Positions 1-6,156 of a DNA stretch of 9,273 bases are shown here, piece by piece. The position numbers and the translations under genes were made by a program. A model generated the notes under the pieces. The model saw nothing but the letters and a program-made list of their open reading frames with translations. It was not told where the DNA came from and did not search any database. The stretch lies in the NCBI GenBank assembly GCA_002494125.1, contig DLBD01000050.1:1-9273 (forward strand), given 5' to 3'. Position 1 is the stretch's first letter, and every line of letters begins with the position of its first letter. Source of the stretch: Ruminococcaceae bacterium UBA7030 (GTDB lineage Bacteria > Bacillota > Clostridia > Oscillospirales > Acutalibacteraceae).

Positions 1-21
1 ATAGAGTAAGAGGTAAGTTTT

Positions 22-1854
22 ATGGCAGGAAGTTTTGAAATCACCAAGAAGGGTGATAATACTTTCACATTTGAATTGTTTATTGACGATATTTCAGTTG
101 GAAAAAGTCCGACCTTTGAAAAGGAGGACGACTGCAAACGAGGAGTAAAGGCTGTTAAAAAGAACAGCAGAATGAAGGTTCAGAATACTCTTGCAGGCGA
201 CGAGGAAAAGACTAACCCAAAGTATCTTGTTGAGTCAGACGGAGACAAGGTTAAATACACTCTCTTCCTTCAGACAGGCGCAGTTGCCCTTGAGGGCGCT
301 GCAGATAATGAAGAGCAGGTGCTTGACATTATCGAAAAAATCGGTAACAATGCAAACGCTGCACAGATGAAAATGGCGGAGGTTGTTCTTTCCGAAAACG
401 AGCTTAAGCAAATAAGAATAGATAAGCTTAAGGCGCTTCAGGCTGACGGCAGAGATCCGTTTGAAATAACCCTCGCAAGTCAGACTCATCACAGCGACGA
501 GATTAAAGCGAAATTTGATGAGCTTGAGGAAAAGGACGTCACGATTGCAGGAAGAATTATGACCTGGCGTGATATGGGTAAGGCAAACTTTATCGATGTT
601 CAGGACAGAAACGGAAGAATTCAGGTTTATGTTCGTATGAACGATATCGGTGAAGACCTTTTCAAAGAATTTAAGAGCTGGGACATCGGCGATATTGTTG
701 AGGTTACAGGCTTTGTATTCAAAACAAGAACGGGTGAAATTTCAGTTCACGCGAAAGAGATAAGACTTCTTTCAAAGTCGCTTCTACCGCTTCCTGAAAA
801 ATTCCACGGTCTTACCGACACGGATACAAGATACAGAAGAAGATACCTTGATATGATAATGAATCCTGATGTTAAGGATACATTCATTAAGCGTTCAAGG
901 ATTATTACGTCAATAAGAAACTATCTTGACAATCTCGGATTTATCGAGGTTGAAACTCCTATACTTAACACAATTCCGGGCGGTGCGGCTGCAAGACCGT
1001 TCATCACTCATCATAATACGCTTGATATGGATATGTACCTTCGTATCGCAACAGAGCTTTACCTTAAGCGCCTTATTGTCGGCGGTATGGAAAGGGTATA
1101 TGAAATCGGCAGAAACTTCAGAAACGAGGGAATGGACGTTCGACATAATCCCGAATTTACCTGCATCGAGCTTTATCAGGCATTTACAGATTATCACGGT
1201 ATGATGGATATTGCAGAGGCTATTATCCGAAATGCAGCAAGTGAGGTTTGCGACAGCCTTCATATCACCTTTAACGGCACGGAGATTGACCTTGAAACTC
1301 CGTTTGCAAGAATGACAATGATTGAGGCTGTTAAGAAATACAGCGGCGTTGACTTTGCATCATTTATGAGCGACAACGAAAAGGCAGTTGCCGTTGCAAA
1401 GGAAAAGGGCGTCGAGGTTGAGAATGCAAAAGCCACCTGGGGCGATATTCTCAATTCCTTCTTTGAAGAGTTTGTTGAGGAAAACCTAACTCAGCCGACG
1501 TTTATTATGGATTATCCGGTTGAGGTTTCACCACTTACAAAAAGAAAGCCTGATTGTCCTGTTCTCACTGAACGCTTTGAGCTTTTCATTATGGGCGGCG
1601 AGTACGGAAACGCTTATTCCGAGCTTAATGACCCGATTGACCAGATGGGAAGATTTGAGGCACAGATGAAGCTTCGTGAGGCTGGTGACGACGAGGCTAA
1701 TATGATAGACAACGATTTCGTTATGGCGCTTGAATACGGTATGCCGCCGACCGGCGGACTCGGTATAGGCATTGACAGACTTGTTATGCTTCTTACTGAC
1801 AGCTATTCAATCAGGGATGTACTTCTCTTCCCGACAATGAAACCGCTTGATTGA
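22..1854 (+). CDS. lysS: Lysyl-tRNA synthetase (class II) with N-terminal YegP/DUF1508-like extension
   Basis: Cytoplasmic enzyme that charges tRNA-Lys with lysine using ATP. Residues about 118-610 are a complete class II LysRS (about 493 residues, near the usual 490-505). It has an OB-fold anticodon-binding domain at about 172-255, the stretch IPGGAAARPFITHHN (318-332), motif 2 RNFRNEGMDVRHNPEF (364-379), GEYGNAYSELNDP (526-538) and motif 3 GGLGIGIDRLVML (578-590). Residues 1-115 are extra. They resemble two tandem DUF1508/YegP units, about 3-50 (F-x-I-x-K, then AVKKNS) and 67-110. I chose the start at 22 because AGAGG lies 8 bases upstream, whereas internal Met116/Met118 (367/373), the expected LysRS start, has no Shine-Dalgarno and the frame is open throughout. 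The LysRS call is very sure; the identity of the extension is moderately sure. ilvD follows after 18 bases. Confidence 0.96.
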   Translation: MAGSFEITKKGDNTFTFELFIDDISVGKSPTFEKEDDCKRGVKAVKKNSRMKVQNTLAGDEEKTNPKYLVESDGDKVKYTLFLQTGAVALEGAADNEEQVLDIIEKIGNNANAAQMKMAEVVLSENELKQIRIDKLKALQADGRDPFEITLASQTHHSDEIKAKFDELEEKDVTIAGRIMTWRDMGKANFIDVQDRNGRIQVYVRMNDIGEDLFKEFKSWDIGDIVEVTGFVFKTRTGEISVHAKEIRLLSKSLLPLPEKFHGLTDTDTRYRRRYLDMIMNPDVKDTFIKRSRIITSIRNYLDNLGFIEVETPILNTIPGGAAARPFITHHNTLDMDMYLRIATELYLKRLIVGGMERVYEIGRNFRNEGMDVRHNPEFTCIELYQAFTDYHGMMDIAEAIIRNAASEVCDSLHITFNGTEIDLETPFARMTMIEAVKKYSGVDFASFMSDNEKAVAVAKEKGVEVENAKATWGDILNSFFEEFVEENLTQPTFIMDYPVEVSPLTKRKPDCPVLTERFELFIMGGEYGNAYSELNDPIDQMGRFEAQMKLREAGDDEANMIDNDFVMALEYGMPPTGGLGIGIDRLVMLLTDSYSIRDVLLFPTMKPLD

Positions 1855-1872
1855 TATGAAAGGAGAACTAAT

Positions 1873-3534
1873 ATGCGTTCAGATTTAATTAAAGAGGGTC
1901 CGTCAAGAGCCCCTCATCGTTCACTTTTAAGAGCTCTCGGTATAGATGAGCTTGAAATGAAAAGACCGTTTGTTGCAGTTGTTAATTCAAAAAGCGATTA
2001 TGTTCCCGGTCATATGCACCTTGACAAGATTGCAGAGCAGGTCAAGGCGGGTATAAGAAATGCAGGCGGTGTTCCGTTTGAGTTTAACACAATCGGTGTT
2101 TGCGACGGTATCGCTATGAACCATAAGGGTATGAAATATTCACTTTGCTCAAGAGAGCTTATTGCCGATTCAATTGAGGTTATGCTTACCGCGCATCCTC
2201 TTGACGCAGTTGTTTTTATTCCTAACTGTGATAAAATTGTTCCGGGTATGCTTCTTGCAGCCTGCAGACTTAATCTTCCGTCAATCTTTATCAGCGGCGG
2301 TCCGATGCTCCCGGGTAAGAGCACTGAAACCAAGAATAATATAGGCCTTTCGGAGCAGTTTGAGTACGTAGGTGCAAACGCAGTAGGCAAAATGAGTGCG
2401 GAAAACCTCGAGCTTACTGCATATACTGCTTGTCCGACTTGCGGTTCATGTTCGGGTATGTATACTGCAAACTCGATGAACTGCCTGACAGAGTCAATCG
2501 GTATGTCGCTTCCGGGCTCAGGAACGGTTCCTGCAGTTTATTCTGCTCGCCTTCGTCTTGCTAAAATGGCAGGTGAAAAGGTTATGGAGCTTCTTGAAAA
2601 AGACATTAAGCCGTCAGACATTATCACAGAAAAGGCTATTGAAAATGCAATGAGATGTGATATGGCTATCGGCTGCTCAACAAACACAATTCTTCATCTT
2701 ACCGCTATTGCTCATGCAGCAGGTCATGATATCAACCTTTCCGACCTTAACGAAATGGGCAATACAACACCTCAGATTTGTAAGCTTAACCCTGCTTCAT
2801 CCGTATTCATCACAGACCTTAATGATGTCGGCGGTATGCAGGCAGTTATCAAAGAGCTTGCAAGAGGCGGAATGATTCACACAGACGCACTTACCGTAAG
2901 CGGTACTGTTGCAGAAAGAATTGCAAAAGCACCTGACGCTGACGGCGAAGTTATTCATAAACTTGAAACTCCGTTTTCAAAGGATGGCGGTATAGCTGTT
3001 CTTACCGGCAATCTTGCTGAGGAGGGCGCAGTTGTCAAGAAGGGTGCAGTTGCACCGGAGATGATGCAGCATAAAGGACCTGCAAAATGCTTTGACAGCG
3101 AGGAAGATGCAATTGCTGCTATCAACGGCGGTAAGATTGTTGCAGGCGACGTTGTTGTTATCCGTTACGAAGGACCAAAGGGCGGACCCGGTATGCGTGA
3201 AATGCTTTCACCTACCTCTGCTATTATCGGTATGGGACTCGGTTCTTCTGTTGCACTTCTTACAGACGGCAGATTTTCCGGCGCCACAAGGGGTGCTTCA
3301 ATCGGCCATGTAAGTCCCGAAGCAGCAGTTGGAGGCACAATCGCACTCGTTGAGGATGGAGATGAAATTGAGATAGACATCCCTGCAAGAGTTCTCAGAG
3401 TTAATGTTTCCGACGATGTTCTTGCTGAAAGGAAGGCAAATTGGCATCCTCCCGTTCAGGAGCTTTCCGGTTATCTTAAGAGATATGCACAGCACGTTAC
3501 CAGCGGCTCAAGAGGTGCAGTTTTTGAGGATTAG
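1873..3534 (+). CDS. ilvD: Dihydroxy-acid dehydratase
   Basis: Fe-S enzyme of valine, isoleucine and leucine synthesis; it dehydrates 2,3-dihydroxy-3-methylbutanoate (or -pentanoate) to the 2-keto acid. The 553 residues match the normal length for the IlvD/Edd family. Visible landmarks are VNSKSDYVPGH (37-47), NTIGVCDGIAM (72-82), PNCDKIVPGM (117-126) with the cluster-ligand Cys119, CPTCGSCSGMYTANSMNCLT (187-206) with further cluster cysteines, and LTDGRFSGATRG (463-474), where Ser469 is the family's catalytic base. The C-terminal swivel domain is intact. The start is set by AAAGGAGAA just upstream. It lies 18 bases behind lysS and 11 bases ahead of the pseudo-sortase gene, so it is probably co-transcribed with both. 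No other ilv or leu gene is in the window, and no T-box or leader attenuator is seen in front of it. Confidence 0.97.
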   Translation: MRSDLIKEGPSRAPHRSLLRALGIDELEMKRPFVAVVNSKSDYVPGHMHLDKIAEQVKAGIRNAGGVPFEFNTIGVCDGIAMNHKGMKYSLCSRELIADSIEVMLTAHPLDAVVFIPNCDKIVPGMLLAACRLNLPSIFISGGPMLPGKSTETKNNIGLSEQFEYVGANAVGKMSAENLELTAYTACPTCGSCSGMYTANSMNCLTESIGMSLPGSGTVPAVYSARLRLAKMAGEKVMELLEKDIKPSDIITEKAIENAMRCDMAIGCSTNTILHLTAIAHAAGHDINLSDLNEMGNTTPQICKLNPASSVFITDLNDVGGMQAVIKELARGGMIHTDALTVSGTVAERIAKAPDADGEVIHKLETPFSKDGGIAVLTGNLAEEGAVVKKGAVAPEMMQHKGPAKCFDSEEDAIAAINGGKIVAGDVVVIRYEGPKGGPGMREMLSPTSAIIGMGLGSSVALLTDGRFSGATRGASIGHVSPEAAVGGTIALVEDGDEIEIDIPARVLRVNVSDDVLAERKANWHPPVQELSGYLKRYAQHVTSGSRGAVFED

Positions 3535-3545
3535 GAGATTTCTCT

Positions 3546-4187
3546 ATGAGTGAAGAAAAAAACGAAAAAGGCGGTAAGAAATCCTTAAGTAAAGTCTATG
3601 TTATCAGAATTACAGTAATACTTCTTATTGCTTTAATCGTTACATCTGCAGCTGTTGTTGCGGTAAACCCATTGGCAACTAAATATGTTCACAAGGCTGA
3701 AAACGCTTATGCCGCACGTGTTGACGATATCACTGTTGATGAAAGCTTTTCACCGCTTTCGAAGGACACTGTTCCTGAGATGAAAGACTACAAGGTAGGC
3801 AAAAAAATTGCGGTTATAAGCTGCGATGACAGAGGGCTTAATACAGAAGTGTATTTCGGTTCCGACCGTGTTTCTATGAGATACGGCAGCGGCCTTTCAA
3901 CCGAAAGCACACTCTTTGGTGAAGATGGCGCAAGCTATGTTACAGCTTATATTGAAAAGGATTTTGACGCACTAAGATATGTAGAACGCGATGATGTTAT
4001 CAAAGTTGTAACCGAATACGGCGAATATGTATACACAGTCACCGACTATTTTACCGAAAAGTCTGATGAGGTTTCTCTTGATGAGTATACTGATGATACG
4101 CTTGTTTTAAGCGCACTTTATCCTATGGTATCAGACGACTGGGGAAACTCCTTCGTTGTTGTAGCAGAAAAAGGGGAGGTGCAGTAA
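3546..4187 (+). CDS. Membrane-anchored sortase-like protein lacking the catalytic His, Cys and Arg
   Basis: A 213-residue protein with a charged cytoplasmic head (1-16), one TM segment (about 17-40) and an extracytoplasmic domain. From about residue 86 it follows the sortase pattern: GKKIAVIS, then VYFGSDRVSMRYGSG (102-116, compare V-x-Y-G...L-x-x-G-x-G), LFGEDG (123-128, compare LPGE-x-G), FDAL (140-143), a GD-I-like turn RDDVIKV (148-154), YVYTVTDY (161-168) and LVLSALYP (186-193). In active sortases the last segment reads L-T-L-V-T-C-Y-P and the His lies in a GH motif. Here the Cys position is Leu191, the His position is Tyr135 and the Arg position is about Ser202. Transpeptidase activity is therefore unlikely; a structural or binding role is inferred. 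TAGGAGA overlapping the ilvD stop serves as its ribosome binding site. The fold assignment is by eye only. Confidence 0.7.
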   Translation: MSEEKNEKGGKKSLSKVYVIRITVILLIALIVTSAAVVAVNPLATKYVHKAENAYAARVDDITVDESFSPLSKDTVPEMKDYKVGKKIAVISCDDRGLNTEVYFGSDRVSMRYGSGLSTESTLFGEDGASYVTAYIEKDFDALRYVERDDVIKVVTEYGEYVYTVTDYFTEKSDEVSLDEYTDDTLVLSALYPMVSDDWGNSFVVVAEKGEVQ

Positions 4188-5045
4188 ATGGCAGTTTATA
4201 CCCCTGAAACTAAAAAAACAAGGCGCCTTCGTTTGTTTATGGCGTTTGTGGTTTTTGCTCTGCTTGTTGTGTTTACGCTTTCGGTAAACCTCAAAACGAA
4301 TGCTTTTAAGATTTCGAGAATTGAGGAGTTTATGACCGACTACGATTACATAAGCGGCGTTTATGACGACAATGTAGATTTTGCTGCCGACCTTTATACG
4401 CTCAACGGTGTATCTACTGACGGTATTGAAAAGGTTTTGAACTACAGAGATTTTGAGCAGGTTTTTGATGCATATTTCGGTTTTAATATTACCTCAAGAG
4501 CTAATTATTCGGAGGATTCATATCTTGAATTTATTGATCTTATAACTCAGGATTTTGAAAAGGATTTCACACATCGGCTTGATAAGCACGAAAAGGAATA
4601 CACGAGCGAACAGCTAAAAACAGTTGTCGATTCCTTCAGAAATCACCTCATCAAAACGGTAACTATTGACCACCTTTCAGAAATTAAAGGTGTTACCAAT
4701 ATAGGCAACTTTGCATCAAATATTTCGCTTAGCGTTTCAATATTTCTTATAGCGGCAGCTCTTACAATAACATATCTTCTCGGCAACAAGCACAGGCGTT
4801 ACCGTTCAGTAAGGGCTATTGCCATCGGATTTATCAGTGCAGGCATTTATGATATTATCATAAGTATAATGGCTGTTATGATATTCCGTTTCAAAACTAT
4901 TGATATTTTCCCGCTTTATCTCAGAACTCAGGTTATGAGATATGTTTACAGCTTTATCGGCAGTATAGCTGTAACAGGCGGTGTACTTTTATTCGTCTCG
5001 CTTGCATTCGTGACGCTTGCGTGGAAGATGAGAAAGGGTAAATAA
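4188..5045 (+). CDS. Unrecognised four-TM membrane protein with large extracytoplasmic domain
   Basis: I do not recognise a family. The 285 residues show a basic N-terminus (KKTRRLR, 9-15), TM1 at about 16-34, a soluble, acidic, aromatic-rich region of about 140 residues (35-176), then TM2 (about 177-198), a basic loop GNKHRRYRSVR (199-209), TM3 (about 210-234), a short outer loop, TM4 (about 255-279) and the basic tail WKMRKGK. By the positive-inside rule the N-terminus, the TM2-TM3 loop and the C-terminus are cytoplasmic and the large domain is outside. That order resembles FtsX/MacB-type ABC permeases, but I see no sequence motif proving it. The ATG directly abuts the pseudo-sortase stop, with GGGGAGGTG inside that gene's last codons, so the two are translationally coupled. 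The ATPase gene follows after 2 bases, which suggests a shared complex. Confidence 0.75.
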   Translation: MAVYTPETKKTRRLRLFMAFVVFALLVVFTLSVNLKTNAFKISRIEEFMTDYDYISGVYDDNVDFAADLYTLNGVSTDGIEKVLNYRDFEQVFDAYFGFNITSRANYSEDSYLEFIDLITQDFEKDFTHRLDKHEKEYTSEQLKTVVDSFRNHLIKTVTIDHLSEIKGVTNIGNFASNISLSVSIFLIAAALTITYLLGNKHRRYRSVRAIAIGFISAGIYDIIISIMAVMIFRFKTIDIFPLYLRTQVMRYVYSFIGSIAVTGGVLLFVSLAFVTLAWKMRKGK

Positions 5046-5047
5046 TT

Positions 5048-5824
5048 ATGGATGAAAATTTAGCAATTTCCGTTAAGGATGTCACCCTCACCTTTAATCT
5101 CAACAAGGAAAAGGTTGACAACCTCAAGGAATATGTTATAAAGCTTTTAAGCCGTAAGCTTGAGTATAAAAAGTTTTACGCTCTTGACAATATTAATTTT
5201 GATGTCAAAAAAGGCGAGCACCTTGCTATTATGGGCCTTAACGGTGCCGGCAAATCAACGCTTCTTAAAACAATAGTAGGCGTTTATAAGCCAAACGAGG
5301 GCACAATAGAAAAATGCGGCGTTATTGCGCCTCTTCTTGAGCTTGGCGCAGGCTTTGACCCAAACTATACCGGCAGGGAAAATATATATCTCTACGGTGC
5401 TATACTTGGTTATGACAGAGCTTATATTGAAAGCAAAGTTGATGAAATTATTGAGTTTTCAGAGCTTGGACATTTTATCGAAGTTCCGATTAAAAACTAT
5501 TCAAGCGGTATGAGAGCAAGACTTGGTTTCTCAATCGCAACTGCGGTTGAACCCGATGTCCTTATACTCGATGAGGTTCTTTCGGTCGGCGATGCAGGCT
5601 TCAGAAAAAAGAGCCTTGCAAAGGTTCAGTCGCTCTTTGAAAACGGCGTAACCGTGCTTTTCGTATCTCATAATATTGACCAGATTAAAGCAATCTGCGA
5701 CAATGCAATCCTTCTTGACCATGGCAAGATTATTTCACAGGGCCCTGTTGATGAGGTTATCCCTGTTTATGAGGAAAAAACAAAGAGGAAGAAAAAGCCC
5801 GCTGCAAAAGGCGAGGTGCGGTAA
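5048..5824 (+). CDS. ABC transporter ATP-binding protein, TagH/Wzt (polysaccharide/teichoic acid export) type
   Basis: Cytoplasmic ATPase subunit of an ABC exporter. Walker A is GLNGAGKST (63-71), the signature motif YSSGMRARLGFS (151-162), Walker B VLILDE (171-176) and the switch histidine SHN (207-209). The N-terminal insert before the core beta strand (about 18-44) and the segment LLELGAGFDPNYTGRENIYL (96-115) are typical of TagH and Wzt/RfbE ATPases, which export wall teichoic acid or O-antigen-like glycans. At 258 residues it is the core alone, with none of the C-terminal extension found in long TagH or carbohydrate-binding Wzt proteins. It ends in a basic tail (KTKRKKKPAAKGEVR). No TagG/Wzm permease is adjacent; either the upstream four-TM protein or a permease elsewhere is its partner. 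Its ribosome binding site (AAAGGG) is modest. Substrate is unknown. Confidence 0.9.
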   Translation: MDENLAISVKDVTLTFNLNKEKVDNLKEYVIKLLSRKLEYKKFYALDNINFDVKKGEHLAIMGLNGAGKSTLLKTIVGVYKPNEGTIEKCGVIAPLLELGAGFDPNYTGRENIYLYGAILGYDRAYIESKVDEIIEFSELGHFIEVPIKNYSSGMRARLGFSIATAVEPDVLILDEVLSVGDAGFRKKSLAKVQSLFENGVTVLFVSHNIDQIKAICDNAILLDHGKIISQGPVDEVIPVYEEKTKRKKKPAAKGEVR

Positions 5825-5904
5825 CGAAGGTTAGTCCTAAAATCGCATCTTTTCCGCCATAGCTTCATTAAATTGTCCATTAGGGCGAAATAATAAATAT
5901 TTAA
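5825..5904 (+). other. Short non-coding stretch with an unused RBS-like start and a tRNA-tail-like segment
   Basis: The end of the ATPase gene reads GGCGAGGTGCGGTAA, nearly the same as the GGGGAGGTGCAGTAA that launches the four-TM gene at 4188, but here no start codon or open frame follows. Positions 5841-5859 (AATCGCATCTTTTCCGCCA) resemble the 3' end of a tRNA with a G discriminator and CCA. The T-loop part is imperfect and no matching tRNA body is present. No functional gene is supported here. Confidence 0.4.
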
Positions 5905-5943
5905 GCCTCCTTGTCTGAATTAAGACAAAGAGGCTTTTGTTTT
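5905..5943 (+). terminator. Rho-independent terminator after the ATPase gene, possibly bidirectional
   Basis: A 12-base arm GCCTCCTTGTCT (5905-5916) pairs with AGACAAAGAGGC (5923-5934) with a single C-A mismatch and a 6-base loop, followed by TTTTGTTTT. It closes the lysS-to-ATPase transcript. Read on the minus strand the same hairpin lies 7 bases past the stop of the small gene and is followed by an AT-rich, T-containing run, so it may also end the convergent transcript. Confidence 0.88.
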
Positions 5944-6112
5944 ATAAGTCATCTGCATCCTGCACGGGACGGTCGTCCATATCATCAAATATCATCATCC
6001 CGTCGGTTACTCCCGTGTAGCTTCCGCTCGGGTCAAAGTCGAGCATATCGGGATTGAAATATGATGTCAGGTCGTTAAATTTTTTCTTTTTCTGTTTATC
6101 TTTCTTTTTCAA
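5942..6112 (-). CDS. Small protein, lysine-rich head and acidic tail (56 aa)
   Basis: A short open frame that reads like a real protein. Ten of the eleven residues from 2 to 12 are mostly lysine with D and Q (KKKDKQKKKKF). A middle part NDLTSYFNPDMLDFDPSGSY (13-32) follows, then an acidic tail with FDDMDDRPVQDADDL at the end. There is no signal peptide or TM segment, so it is probably cytoplasmic. I chose the TTG at 6110-6112 because GGGGTGA (complement of 6118-6124) sits 5 bases upstream. In-frame ATT (6116-6118) or GTG (6119-6121) starts would add two or three residues but lack a well-placed ribosome binding site. It lies downstream of the 207-residue gene on the same strand, separated by 44 bases holding a hairpin. 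I do not recognise the family. The strong charge asymmetry might suit nucleic-acid or protein binding, but that is conjecture. Confidence 0.68.
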   Translation of the reverse strand: MKKKDKQKKKKFNDLTSYFNPDMLDFDPSGSYTGVTDGMMIFDDMDDRPVQDADDL

Positions 6113-6120
6113 ACAAATCA

Positions 6121-6145
6121 CCCCTGCAAATATCTTTTGCAGGGG
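6121..6145 (-). promoter_or_regulatory. Perfect 10-bp intercistronic hairpin overlapping the small gene's ribosome binding site
   Basis: CCCCTGCAAA (6121-6130) and TTTGCAGGGG (6136-6145) pair perfectly around a 5-base loop. Read on the minus strand the hairpin starts 11 bases after the stop of the 207-residue gene. Its 3' arm ends in GCAGGGG, whose last four bases begin the GGGGTGA ribosome binding site of the small gene. A U-run is poor on both strands, so translational masking, mRNA 3'-end protection or partial attenuation is more likely than a strong terminator. Confidence 0.65.
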
Positions 6146-6156
6146 CGATGATATTA

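Noticed and set aside
1..21. T-box or other leader regulating lysS
   Set aside because: Only 21 bases precede the gene in this window; nothing can be said about a leader, and what is visible is just a ribosome binding site.
910..1263. Minus-strand open frame of 117 codons inside lysS, with similar ones at 235-492 and 1260-1454
   Set aside because: They lie antisense to a well-conserved enzyme, lack ribosome binding sites, and their translations have no protein-like pattern; they are shadows of the lysS codons.
2010..2390. Minus-strand open frame of 126 codons inside ilvD, and several short plus-strand frames at 2162-2344, 2657-2875 and 3092-3313
   Set aside because: Overlap the intact ilvD gene over conserved motifs; composition fits out-of-frame reading of ilvD.
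5784..5859. A complete tRNA-Ser gene ending in CGCCA
   Set aside because: The supposed 5' half is the ATPase coding end, the acceptor stem pairs imperfectly, the T-loop is wrong and no anticodon arm can be drawn.
5767..5880. Minus-strand 37-codon frame starting opposite 5880 (begins MDNLMKLWRKR)
   Set aside because: The only AAGGAGG upstream is about 25 bases away, and most of the frame is antisense to the ATPase gene end. It is probably chance reading across the tRNA-tail-like segment.
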